Shown here: one piece after another, positions 48,464-57,478 of the stretch | Layout: every line of letters begins with the position of its first letter | Position numbering within the stretch: position 1 is the stretch's first letter | From: Nitrosospira multiformis | GTDB lineage: Bacteria > Pseudomonadota > Gammaproteobacteria > Burkholderiales > Nitrosomonadaceae | Direction: 5' to 3' | NCBI RefSeq assembly: GCF_900110185.1 | Contig: NZ_FOCT01000005.1 | Location: 73,076-137,075, forward strand | DNA length: 64,000 nucleotides | Notes under the pieces: model-generated | What the model saw: the letters and a program-made list of their open reading frames with translations, nothing else | What the model was told of the DNA's origin: nothing | Database searches by the model: none | Program-made: the position numbers and the translations under genes

Positions 48464-50431
48464 GTGGCGACGATTCAATCTATCCTCAATGAAACACGCA
48501 CCTTTACACCCTCCGCTTCGTTCGTGGAACAAGCGAACGTATCCGGGATGGAAGAATATGATGCCCTTTGCGCAGAGGCAGAAAAGGATGAGGCAGCATT
48601 CTGGTCCAGACTGGCGCGGGATCATATTTCCTGGCACAAACCATTTACCCGCGTACTGGATGAAACCAACCATCCGTTCTTTACCTGGTTCGATGACGGA
48701 GAACTGAATGTTTCATACAATTGTCTCGATCGACACCAAACCACCCAGCCGGACAAGGTTGCGCTTATTTTCGAGGCGGATGACGGCACCGTCACGCGCT
48801 GCACCTACCAGGATCTCTACCGCCGCGTATGCAGGTTTGCAAATGGTCTCAAGTCACTGAATATCAGGAAAGGTGATCGCGTCGTTATCTACATGCCGAT
48901 GAGTATCGAAGCGGTAGTGGCAATGCAGGCCTGCGCGCGCATCGGTGCGACCCATTCAGTCGTGTTCGGCGGCTTCTCCGCCAAAAGCCTGCATGAGCGA
49001 ATTATTGACGCAGGTGCGGTAGCCGTGATTACCGCGGACGAGCAATGGCGCGGCGGCAAGATCAACTATCTGAAAGCCGTTGTCGAAGATGCGCTTGGCA
49101 GAGGTGAAACGGATTCGGTGAAATCCGTCGTGGTCTACCAGCGAGGCAGTGGTGACCTGCAACTGGAAGCCAATCGCGACATCTGGTGGCATGATCTCAT
49201 CCGGGATCAGAGCGAGACCTGCGAGCCCGAATGGGTGAACGCCGAGCATCCGCTATTTACGCTCTACACCTCCGGTTCCACCGGCAAACCAAAAGGCGTG
49301 CAACACTCTTCCGCAGGCTTTCTGCTGGGCGCCATCACGAGCATGCAATGGATTTTCGATTACAAATCCTCCGATATCTTCTGGTGCACGGCCGACGTAG
49401 GCTGGGTCACGGGGCACACCTATGTGACTTATGGGCCGCTCGCCGTCGGCGCGACCCAGATCATATTCGAAGGCGTTCCTACTTATCCTGACGCGGGTCG
49501 CTTCTGGAAAATGATCCAGGATCATAAGGTGACCACGTTTTATACAGCACCCACTGCCATCCGCTCGCTTATAAAACTCGGACCCGACCTGCCGAAACAA
49601 TATGACCTTTCCTCATTGCGCCTGCTCGGTTCAGTGGGCGAACCGATCAACCCGGAAGCGTGGATGTGGTATTACACGACCGTTGGCCAATCCCGCTGTC
49701 CGTTGGTGGACACTTGGTGGCAAACCGAAACAGGCGCTCACATGATCGCCCCCACGCCTGGAGCAGTAATGCTCAAACCCGGTTCCTGCACTTTGTCGCT
49801 CCCCGGTATCAAGGCCGGTATCGTGGATGAGGCAGGGCATGATGTGCCGGTCGGCAAGGGTGGCTTTCTCGTGATCAAGCGTCCGTTTCCTTCCCTGGCC
49901 CGCACATTGTGGGGGGACCCGGAACGCTTCAGAAATACCTATTTTCCGGAAGAACTTGGCGGCAAATACTATCTCGCGGGAGATTCAGCTCACCGCGATG
50001 CGGACGGCTATTTCTGGATCATGGGGCGCATCGACGATGTACTGACTGTTTCCGGTCACCGTTTAGGGACAATGGAAATCGAATCGGCACTGGTAGCGAG
50101 CCCCCTGGTTGCTGAAGCCGCGGTGGTAGGCAAGCCGGATGAAATCAAGACCGAGGCTATCGTGGCTTTTGTGGTATTGAAAGGTGCCCGCCCGAAAGCG
50201 GAGGACGCTCATCGCATTGTCCAGGAATTGCGTAATTGGGTATCGCAGGAGATCGGTCCCATCGCCAGGCCTGATGAAATCCGGTTTGGGGATAACCTGC
50301 CGAAAACCAGGTCCGGCAAAATCATGCGCCGGTTGCTGCGCACGCTCGCAAGGGATGAAGAAATAACTCAGGATGTATCCACCCTGGAAAACCCGGCGAT
50401 ACTTGAACAATTGAAACAGGCGGTGGCGTAG
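48464..50431 (+). CDS. acs: Acetyl-CoA synthetase (AMP-forming)
   Basis: 655 residues, standard length. ANL-superfamily motifs: [30 protein letters not shown], and the hinge and lysine motif near the end, [15 protein letters not shown], whose Lys is the acetylation site in Acs. It activates acetate (and perhaps propionate) to acyl-CoA in the cytoplasm. GTG start at 48464 with GGAGG five bases upstream. Divergent from rimP. Confidence 0.97.
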   Translation: MATIQSILNETRTFTPSASFVEQANVSGMEEYDALCAEAEKDEAAFWSRLARDHISWHKPFTRVLDETNHPFFTWFDDGELNVSYNCLDRHQTTQPDKVALIFEADDGTVTRCTYQDLYRRVCRFANGLKSLNIRKGDRVVIYMPMSIEAVVAMQACARIGATHSVVFGGFSAKSLHERIIDAGAVAVITADEQWRGGKINYLKAVVEDALGRGETDSVKSVVVYQRGSGDLQLEANRDIWWHDLIRDQSETCEPEWVNAEHPLFTLYTSGSTGKPKGVQHSSAGFLLGAITSMQWIFDYKSSDIFWCTADVGWVTGHTYVTYGPLAVGATQIIFEGVPTYPDAGRFWKMIQDHKVTTFYTAPTAIRSLIKLGPDLPKQYDLSSLRLLGSVGEPINPEAWMWYYTTVGQSRCPLVDTWWQTETGAHMIAPTPGAVMLKPGSCTLSLPGIKAGIVDEAGHDVPVGKGGFLVIKRPFPSLARTLWGDPERFRNTYFPEELGGKYYLAGDSAHRDADGYFWIMGRIDDVLTVSGHRLGTMEIESALVASPLVAEAAVVGKPDEIKTEAIVAFVVLKGARPKAEDAHRIVQELRNWVSQEIGPIARPDEIRFGDNLPKTRSGKIMRRLLRTLARDEEITQDVSTLENPAILEQLKQAVA

Positions 50432-50497
50432 TTGGGGAATCTGCGTCTCGGCCGGTTGCATGATGACGCGTGATCTTCATCGGACGTCGAGCCTGGA

Positions 50498-51490
50498 ATG
50501 ACTTCATCGCTCTCTATTTTGCCTCCGCACATTTCCCATCTCCCCGGCCTCACTGATTATGAAGACGGCATCAGCGCCATTGATGCCGATTATTTGCGCC
50601 CCGGCCTGGCTGCAATTCATCTGATTGTGGAAAACGGCAAAGCTGCGCTGGTGGATACCGGAACTTCATCTTCTGTTCCCGGTGTACTGGAAGTGCTGCA
50701 GAAGAAGAATCTGGCTCCCGCAGATGTAGCGTACGTGTTTGTTACGCATATCCATCTCGATCATGCGGGGGGTGCGGGAGAATTCATGGGCCATCTCCCT
50801 AACGCCAAACTGGTGGTGCATCCACGCGGAGCTCGCCATATGGCAGATCCGGCGCGTCTTGTCGCAAGCGCCATGACCGTCTATGGAGAAGCGGAATTCA
50901 AACGCCTGTACGGGGATATCCATCCCATAGATGCCAGCAGAATCATCGAGGCGCCGGATGAATTCAGGCTGGATTTCAACGGCAGACCGCTGCTGTTTCT
51001 CGATACGCCGGGACATGCGCGTCACCACTACTGCATTTTCGACGAACAAAGCAATTCCTTTTTCACCGGCGACACATTCGGCCTTTCCTATCGGGAATTC
51101 GATGTCAATGGCATGGAATTCGTGTTTCCGACGACCACTCCCGTGCAGTTCGACCCCGTCGCGGCGCATGCCTCACTGGATCGGCTCATGAGCTACAACC
51201 CGTCTTACGCCTTTCTCACGCATTATGGTCGCATCGCGCATCTCCCACGCCATGCGAACGAACTGCATGGCCTGATTGACGCGCACGTGTCGATTGCCAG
51301 AAAGCTGCGCGACGTGCCTGGCAACCATGCAGCCCTGGTAGAGGAACTGGGCGAGTTGTTGTTGCGCCGAGTAGTCGCGCACGGCTGTAAATTAACCGAG
51401 GAAAGAATTCGCAGCCTGCTGAAGCTTGATGTCGAACTCAATGCGCAGGGCCTTGAGAACTGGCTGGATCATTCCGAGGGGAAAGGTTGA
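50498..51490 (+). CDS. Metallo-beta-lactamase-fold hydrolase
   Basis: 330 residues. Zinc-site motifs THIHLDHAGG, DTPGHARHH, GDTFG and a late THYGR. The C-terminal helical extension (about 255-330) is longer than in simple glyoxalase II enzymes. Substrate unknown. It follows acs by 66 bases on the same strand; co-transcription is plausible, possibly a thioester hydrolase role, but that is only inference. Confidence 0.9.
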   Translation: MTSSLSILPPHISHLPGLTDYEDGISAIDADYLRPGLAAIHLIVENGKAALVDTGTSSSVPGVLEVLQKKNLAPADVAYVFVTHIHLDHAGGAGEFMGHLPNAKLVVHPRGARHMADPARLVASAMTVYGEAEFKRLYGDIHPIDASRIIEAPDEFRLDFNGRPLLFLDTPGHARHHYCIFDEQSNSFFTGDTFGLSYREFDVNGMEFVFPTTTPVQFDPVAAHASLDRLMSYNPSYAFLTHYGRIAHLPRHANELHGLIDAHVSIARKLRDVPGNHAALVEELGELLLRRVVAHGCKLTEERIRSLLKLDVELNAQGLENWLDHSEGKG

Positions 51491-51572
51491 GCCGTGTCAG
51501 CCACACAGCTGTCGGAAGCTGCTATAGCAGCCATATTAACGGCTTGAGGAGAAGATAATAAAAAGCGGATAC

Positions 51573-52412
51573 TTATGCGCTTCCCGCTTCCGTCTGCCTC
51601 ACCCTCTCAAAAAAGCAAACTGCTGCCGCAGCCGCCGCATTCAGTGATTCCGCATCCCCCGGCATGGGGATAGTAATCCGTTCATGGGCAACCCGAAGCA
51701 ACTCATCGCTCAAACCCGCACCCTCATTCCCGAACACGAAGGCTACCGGACCCGTCAATCGCATCTGGTAAAGACTTTTTTTCGCACCCAGTATGCTTGC
51801 AATCACCTTGCCTCTGAACGTCCGCGCAACTTCTGCCAAGTTGGCACGTTCGTGTATTCGAACAAGAAAATGGGCGCCCATGGCGGCACGAAGCGTCTTC
51901 GGCGACCAAGCATCGGCACAGCCGTTGGAAAGATACACGTCGCCCGCACCCGCCGCGGCCGCGGAACGCAGTATGGAGCCGACGTTGCCAGGGTCTTGTA
52001 TAGCTTCAAGCAATACACAGAAGCTTTCTGCCTGCCCTCTCTTTTGCATGGGAATGGCTTCGGGAGAAGGAATCGGCACTACAGCCATGAGGCCGGTTGC
52101 AGTCTTTACTGTGGAAACTTCGCGGAACAACGAGTCTGGCAGAACTATGGCTTTCGCTTCCCGGTGGGGGCCGCCGCCTTTTGTCACCTGCGTCACTTTT
52201 GTTACTTTTTCCAGCAGGAATTTGATTTCCGGGTTTTCACGTCCGCTCTCACTCACCACCAGCTTTTCTGCCTCTCCTAGCGCAAAATAAGCTTCGACCA
52301 GATGAATGCCGTCAAGGAGTGTGAGTCCCGCAATTCGCCGTTGCCGGGATGATTCCCGCAGTTTAACCAGTTCTTTGAAGGTGGGATTGTCACGAGAGGT
52401 AATAAACTTCAT
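51573..52412 (-). CDS. TrmH/SpoU-family RNA 2'-O-methyltransferase
   Basis: 279 residues. A small N-terminal substrate-binding domain (FKELVKLRESSRQRRIAGLTLLDGIHLVE) is followed by the knotted SPOUT domain: motif 1 DPGNVGSILRSAAAAG, motif 2 FVFGNEGAGLS, motif 3 IPMPGDAESLNAAAAAAV. It is an rRNA or tRNA ribose methylase; RlmB-like position cannot be fixed from sequence. It overlaps greB by four bases (ATGA). Confidence 0.92.
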   Translation of the reverse strand: MKFITSRDNPTFKELVKLRESSRQRRIAGLTLLDGIHLVEAYFALGEAEKLVVSESGRENPEIKFLLEKVTKVTQVTKGGGPHREAKAIVLPDSLFREVSTVKTATGLMAVVPIPSPEAIPMQKRGQAESFCVLLEAIQDPGNVGSILRSAAAAGAGDVYLSNGCADAWSPKTLRAAMGAHFLVRIHERANLAEVARTFRGKVIASILGAKKSLYQMRLTGPVAFVFGNEGAGLSDELLRVAHERITIPMPGDAESLNAAAAAAVCFFERVRQTEAGSA

Positions 52413-53050
52413 TGAGGGTTGGGGTTCTCGACGAGGTTCACCATCGTCCTCTCCGTTCCCGAACTCATCCCGAACGGTTCCATCGGAATTGCCTGATACC
52501 TGACTTCCAGAATTTCCAGTTCTTCCGTTCCTCCGGGCGCATGTAATGTCACCACATCCCCTTCGCGCGCTTTGATCAATGTCCGCGCCAGCGGTGAAAC
52601 CCAGCTTATGTAGCCTCTGGCGGTATCGATCTCATTCACACCGACGATGGAAACGGTCTTCTCCTCACCTTTCTCGTTGATGTAGGTAACGGTGGCACCA
52701 AAAAATATCCGCGTTTCATCTTCCCGGGGCATGGAGGGATCGATGATTTCCGCAATATCCAGTCGTCTGGTGAGAAAACGAATGCGCCGGTCGATTTCGC
52801 GCAGGCGCTTTTTGCCATAGATATAATCCGCGTTCTCCGAACGATCGCCATTTGCGGCAGCCCAGGAAACCGTTGCGGTTACCTGGGGGCGTTCCCTGTT
52901 CATCAGCCACAAAAACTCGTCCATCAGCCGCTTATGCCCCTCCGGAGTGATGTAATTTTTGGCGTCGGACGGTAATGACGGCAGAGCATTCCCGTTGCCT
53001 TCTTCGTCAAGGTCGTCAGGCTCGCTTTCCCTGGTAAATGCCTTGCTCAT
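52409..53050 (-). CDS. greB: Transcription elongation factor GreB
   Basis: 213 residues, a little longer than E. coli GreB because of an acidic N-terminal 30 residues (EPDDLDEEGNGN). The coiled-coil tip keeps the catalytic acidic pair in GDRSENADYIYGKKRLREID, and the C-terminal FKBP-like domain has IVGVNEIDTARGYISW. It rescues backtracked RNA polymerase by stimulating transcript cleavage. Confidence 0.95.
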   Translation of the reverse strand: MSKAFTRESEPDDLDEEGNGNALPSLPSDAKNYITPEGHKRLMDEFLWLMNRERPQVTATVSWAAANGDRSENADYIYGKKRLREIDRRIRFLTRRLDIAEIIDPSMPREDETRIFFGATVTYINEKGEEKTVSIVGVNEIDTARGYISWVSPLARTLIKAREGDVVTLHAPGGTEELEILEVRYQAIPMEPFGMSSGTERTMVNLVENPNPQ

Positions 53051-53172
53051 GCTTACTCATTCAATCTCGGTCAATAATCGGAATCTGATCTTTGGCAGAC
53101 AGGCACAATCCCTGACCTGCTTGAGCAGATCCAGACCAGAAATCCAGACTTCCAAGTGTTTTCGCGATGTTT

Positions 53173-54177
53173 TTACACCTCATCCAGCATTCTTCGGGCT
53201 TCTTCCGCAGCCCCAAGTAGTCCGACTTTTGGATTCATCACCACATGTACCGGAATTTCCTCCATTAGACCGGAAAAACGTCCCTTGTCGCGAAATGCTT
53301 TCATGAAACCGCCTTCTCCCAATTTGTCGATAATTTTTGGTGCAATCCCTCCCGCCACATATACCCCGCCGCGGCACAGGCCCGCCAAGGCTAGGTTGCC
53401 GGCGTAGGCCCCGTAAACCTCGACAAATAAATCCATCGCTTTCACTGCTAGCGGATGCTTCTGGTTGAAGGCGAGATCGGATATACGAGCGGCATCATCT
53501 TCTTCCAACTGCATCGATATCCATTCGCGGTTATCGCCTGACTCATCCTGAAGAAAACGAAAAACATTTGTCAGCCCCGGACCGGAGAGTACCCGTTCGA
53601 CCGATACATGGCCCAAGCGTTTTCGCAAATGATGCAACAATCGGTCCTGCAACTCATTCGCTGGTGCAAAATCAATATGTCCAGCTTCGCTTGGCAGCGA
53701 TGAATAGTCTCCATTTTGCCAGACGAGCCATGCTCCCCCCATCCCGGTACCCGCCCCCAGCACGACTCGCATCCGGCCGCCATGAGGTTGCCCGGCCTGT
53801 AACGTCATCAGGTCGTTTTCCGGCAGGATGCCCACACCTGATGCCACGGCTGCGAAGTCGTTGATGAGCTTGACTCTTGGAATGGAAAATTCTGAGGAGA
53901 GCACTGCGGAGTTCATCACCCATGGCAAATTTGTGAGGGCCACTTCCTGCCTGGCAATCGGCCCCGCTACCGCGAAACAGGCGCTCACAGGATTGTCATC
54001 GCTATCGAGCGTGGAGATTTCATTAATAAAGTCTCGGAGCATGTCCGAAAAACTCGAATAGGCCGAGCTCTCATAGCGCCGTTCGCAACATACCCGGACA
54101 TTGCCCTCTTTCAGTTCCGCCGCTTGCAGTAATGTCTTGGTTCCGCCAATGTCGCCGCTGATGAAATATTCGTTCAC
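53173..54177 (-). CDS. glk: Glucokinase
   Basis: 334 residues of the bacterial Glk (not ROK) type: SGDIGGTKTLLQ phosphate loop, ACFAVAGPI, NLPWVMNS, LINDFAAVA, GAGTGMGGAWL and EAGHIDFAP. It phosphorylates glucose with ATP. GTG start at 54177 overlaps the mtfA stop (GTGA), so the two are translationally coupled. Confidence 0.95.
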   Translation of the reverse strand: MNEYFISGDIGGTKTLLQAAELKEGNVRVCCERRYESSAYSSFSDMLRDFINEISTLDSDDNPVSACFAVAGPIARQEVALTNLPWVMNSAVLSSEFSIPRVKLINDFAAVASGVGILPENDLMTLQAGQPHGGRMRVVLGAGTGMGGAWLVWQNGDYSSLPSEAGHIDFAPANELQDRLLHHLRKRLGHVSVERVLSGPGLTNVFRFLQDESGDNREWISMQLEEDDAARISDLAFNQKHPLAVKAMDLFVEVYGAYAGNLALAGLCRGGVYVAGGIAPKIIDKLGEGGFMKAFRDKGRFSGLMEEIPVHVVMNPKVGLLGAAEEARRMLDEV

Positions 54178-54986
54178 GGTTCACTCCGCTGTGCGGGGTC
54201 CTGACGATAAAACAGCGCGAGTTGCTCATATACTGCCGGGAAATGTATTCTGACAGAGAGAGGCATTTCGAAAAAAGCTTCGCTGATCACCGCGAAGAAT
54301 TCTGCCGGACTCTCGGCCGCATAAAGGTCGATTTCCACCATCTCCCCCTCGTCGATACTCCTGCAAAAATCCGCATAAGCTTTACTGAACGCTTCACTCC
54401 ATGCCTGCTGGCTCATATCCGGATGTATGGGAGGAAAACCGTTGGCCTCCCCATTCAACATATCCAGCTTGTGGGCGAATTCGTGTATGACAACATTGTA
54501 TCCCTGGCTGATTTCGGTTCCTGCCATAGCAGCCACCGTATCTTCCCAGGAGAGAATCACCGGTCCACCCAGCCAGGATTCGCCGGACGCAGGCTCCACT
54601 GCATGATGCACGATACCGTCCTCATCCACATATTCGTAATCGCGAATAAATTCACCTGGATAAACGATGATTTCTACCCAGCCATCGTAATAATCGAGAT
54701 CGAGATTCAGGATCAGAATGCACGCCTGTGCAGCGATCAGTACGCGCATTTCGTCGGTGATCACCAGTCCGTGGGCGCCGCTGACTTGCTTGACATGGAG
54801 AAACAGTATGACGCATTCTCGCAAGCGCTCGAGCTCAACCGCTTCGAGCCCCTGCAGGAACCGCAGGTGTGCTATCGCGTTCTGCCAGATATCATCCGGG
54901 ACGGAGTGATTCTCGATGATACGGCGGCGATACCAGGTTTTGATGTTCGAGAGCATGGGGGATTTTCTGGATATATCCTCCTGCAT
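54174..54986 (-). CDS. mtfA: MtfA-type zinc peptidase (M90)
   Basis: 270 residues. The metalloprotease motif HEFAH with the downstream Glu in AESPAEFFAVISEAFFE defines the MtfA family. In E. coli MtfA is an aminopeptidase that binds the repressor Mlc and so affects glucose uptake. Here it is coupled to glucokinase, fitting a sugar-related role, although no PTS gene is seen in the window. ATG at 54986. Confidence 0.93.
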   Translation of the reverse strand: MQEDISRKSPMLSNIKTWYRRRIIENHSVPDDIWQNAIAHLRFLQGLEAVELERLRECVILFLHVKQVSGAHGLVITDEMRVLIAAQACILILNLDLDYYDGWVEIIVYPGEFIRDYEYVDEDGIVHHAVEPASGESWLGGPVILSWEDTVAAMAGTEISQGYNVVIHEFAHKLDMLNGEANGFPPIHPDMSQQAWSEAFSKAYADFCRSIDEGEMVEIDLYAAESPAEFFAVISEAFFEMPLSVRIHFPAVYEQLALFYRQDPAQRSEP

Positions 54987-55003
54987 GTGATGCCCGGCGG
55001 GAT

Positions 55004-56146
55004 TTATCTGGAGTTTTCTTCGTCCGCCGGTTCCATCACTGGCATTTCCATTTCCAGTTGAGGCGGCTCGAGATCCACGGCCTCTATCCGGGCAAAGCGT
55101 TGGCTTATCTTCCGGCTTGAAACATGTACCTCTTCCACATCTTGATTAGCCTGGCGGATATGGTCTGCAAGTTTTTTCATGCGCTCGTCAAAACGTGCAA
55201 AATCCTTGCCCAGCCTGGACAGTTCGTTCTTGATGATGTGTACCTGCTCGCGGGTCTCGATATCCTTGAGCACGGCGCGCGCGGTATTTAGTACCGCCAT
55301 CAGGGTAGTAGGCGAAACTATCCAGACCTGCTTCTGCATGGCGTAATCAACTATATCCGAATGATAGGCATGGATTTCGGCGAAAACAGCCTCCGCCGGT
55401 ACGAACATCACCGCTCCATCGCAGGTTTCGGGCGGCAGGATATATTTACCGGCAATGTCATCCACATGTTTTTTCACGTCCGCCTTGAACTGCTTCTGGG
55501 CCAGGGCACGGCTCGTGTCATCCGTATGACGATCGAACATGCGATGAAAATTTTCCAGCGGAAATTTTGAATCGACCGCGACCATTCCCGTTGGAGGCGG
55601 CAGCTTCAGCACGCAATCGGCGCGGCTGCTGTTGGAAAGCGTATGCTGCATTTCGTACGCAGATGGCGGCAGGATATTGCGAACCAGCGCTTCCAGTTGC
55701 ACTTCGCCAAATGCGCCGCGCGAGCGTTTGTCGCCCAGGAGTTCCTGCAGGCTCACCATATTGGTGGTCAGGCTGTCGATCTTTTTCTGGGCTTCATCGA
55801 TCGTCGCCAGCCGCGTCATGACGCTGGTGAAAGTCTCATTGGTTTTCCTGAACCCTTCGTCGAGACGTTCCGCCACCCGCCCACTGATCTGGTCCAGCCG
55901 CGCTTCCACCGTTCCCCGCAATTGATCGGAATTCCTGCCCAGGACTTCGGAAAGTCGGTTGCCCTGGTTTGACAGTCCTTCATGCAAATCCTTGAGCATG
56001 TCGCGATGCTTGTCTTCCATCAGCCTTGCCTGCTGCCCCAGCAGTTCGCGCACCATGGTCGAAAGCATACCGAGCCTGATCACCAGGTAGGCCATGGTGA
56101 CAAGCAGAATCGCGGCAGCAGTAATGATCAGCAGGTAGTCTGGCAT
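55004..56146 (-). CDS. rmuC: DNA recombination protein RmuC
   Basis: 380 residues. An N-terminal membrane helix (YLLIITAAAILLVTMAYLVI), a long coiled coil (about 30-150) and the RmuC nuclease-like domain with GDKRSRGAFGEVQLEAL, VDSKFPLENF, and AVFAEIHAYH. Family members limit recombination at inverted repeats, and some act in phage defence. It lies 17 bases upstream of mtfA. Confidence 0.95.
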   Translation of the reverse strand: MPDYLLIITAAAILLVTMAYLVIRLGMLSTMVRELLGQQARLMEDKHRDMLKDLHEGLSNQGNRLSEVLGRNSDQLRGTVEARLDQISGRVAERLDEGFRKTNETFTSVMTRLATIDEAQKKIDSLTTNMVSLQELLGDKRSRGAFGEVQLEALVRNILPPSAYEMQHTLSNSSRADCVLKLPPPTGMVAVDSKFPLENFHRMFDRHTDDTSRALAQKQFKADVKKHVDDIAGKYILPPETCDGAVMFVPAEAVFAEIHAYHSDIVDYAMQKQVWIVSPTTLMAVLNTARAVLKDIETREQVHIIKNELSRLGKDFARFDERMKKLADHIRQANQDVEEVHVSSRKISQRFARIEAVDLEPPQLEMEMPVMEPADEENSR

Positions 56147-56294
56147 TATTTTCTGAAGTATACCGGAGAATTGTCCAGAGAATCGTCTTTACCTGCCTGC
56201 TTTTACTGATCAGGAGAAAAACCGTCGGTTGCCTTAGAAAAGCGTTCCATCAGACAGCGGAGCGAAACCTGGAATCGGGAAAATACTCCAGAAG

Positions 56295-56753
56295 TTATCT
56301 TGCCCGGCCGGCGTGATACAATTCACTTTGCATCTGGAGCTTCCGCCATCTCTCCTGGCGCTGCTTGGAGCGCTCCTCGTAGCTGCTCAATCGCTGCTTG
56401 CTTTCATGGCTTTTCTCGGCCCGCTCCTTCTGCGCCTTCCTGCCCGCCCGACGCCTGCTCTCCACAGATCTTTCCTCTTCCGTGGCATCTTTCGGTCTAA
56501 CTTCCTCCGAAGCCTCTTCCCAGGGACGTGATTCTCTTGGATTCGGCTGCAAGGGTTTCGTCTCCAACGGGTTGGCGGCCCACGGACGCACTTCCCAAGG
56601 CTTTGGCTCGCCGCCTTCCTTCCCGCGCTGTGTTGTCTGGGTTTTCTGAGTCCCTGGCTTTCCCCACGGGTTATCGTCAAATGCCGCAGCGGGCTGTACG
56701 ATCAACATCGCAAAACCGAGCGGTGCCATCAACCGGGTAAAACGCACGTTCAT
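56295..56753 (-). CDS. Secreted hypothetical protein with Trp/Pro repeats and basic helical tail
   Basis: 152 residues. A signal peptide (LMAPLGFAMLIVQPAAAF) is followed by short imperfect repeats, roughly P-W-E-x-R-P-W / NP-x-E-x-(K/R)P (residues 28-80), then a highly charged Arg/Glu/Lys helix (about 85-145). I do not recognise a family. Probably periplasmic, perhaps nucleic-acid or cell-wall associated by its charge. It could be a metal-independent structural protein; function unknown. Confidence 0.65.
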   Translation of the reverse strand: MNVRFTRLMAPLGFAMLIVQPAAAFDDNPWGKPGTQKTQTTQRGKEGGEPKPWEVRPWAANPLETKPLQPNPRESRPWEEASEEVRPKDATEEERSVESRRRAGRKAQKERAEKSHESKQRLSSYEERSKQRQERWRKLQMQSELYHAGRAR

Positions 56754-56795
56754 ATTCCATTACCTCCTTTCAAAAGGTAACAATCCAATCATCGT

Positions 56796-57371
56796 TTATA
56801 TCAGCCGCCCCTGTTGCGCAGGATAAAAAATTTTCAGGCCATCCGTCTGCGCCCATGGAGTCAGTGAATGCGGTTTTCGTCCGTGGTTATCGATGATGTC
56901 TTCCACTCGCACGCCACGGACGACAAGCGCGTCCGCAATCAATGAACGATGGCATCGCCAGGGAACGGCCTCGGCGCACATCAATGCGCAGCGGTCACGC
57001 GCAGCAAGCTGGATAACCCTGTTCACATTTTCCACAAATTCCTGAGTTTGCATATAGTCCGCATAGCCTCGGAAGGATGCATTGCGCCAGCCCTCATTGA
57101 TCGAGTCCTTGCGCGCATGCCGAAGCCCGCCCAGGCCAGGTAAATGAGTGTACTTGATGCCCATTGCCCACAGAGAGTCCGGCAGGGTTTCCTTATTGAA
57201 TTGGGGATTATGCCGCGAACGCGGTACCGTTCGTACATCGAGCAGGTGCTTAACTTCGTTTTTTTTCAATAGATTGATGAATTCTTCAAGGGGATGAGTC
57301 GAATGTCCGATGGTGCATAGTAAGGGCTCTGCAGCAGCGCCATTTTTCATGTTGTTCACGATGGCTTCCAT
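56796..57371 (-). CDS. DUF488 family protein
   Basis: 191 residues. TIGHSTHPLEEFINLL near the start and CAEAVPWRCHRSLIADALVVRG near 135 are the DUF488 hallmarks; DVRTVPRSRHNPQFN lies between. The family is widespread and uncharacterised; conserved Cys/Arg/His suggest an enzyme or nucleotide-binding role. It is separate from neighbours by 42 and 107 bases. Confidence 0.93.
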   Translation of the reverse strand: MEAIVNNMKNGAAAEPLLCTIGHSTHPLEEFINLLKKNEVKHLLDVRTVPRSRHNPQFNKETLPDSLWAMGIKYTHLPGLGGLRHARKDSINEGWRNASFRGYADYMQTQEFVENVNRVIQLAARDRCALMCAEAVPWRCHRSLIADALVVRGVRVEDIIDNHGRKPHSLTPWAQTDGLKIFYPAQQGRLI

Positions 57372-57478
57372 AGGGCGCTAAAAATCCAGTCTATAGTAGA
57401 CCCTCACGGGGAAGGTACGACCTGGATTAAATCCAGCTTGTTAGGGCCTGTTTTAGGTGAATCAGCCGATATTGCTTG

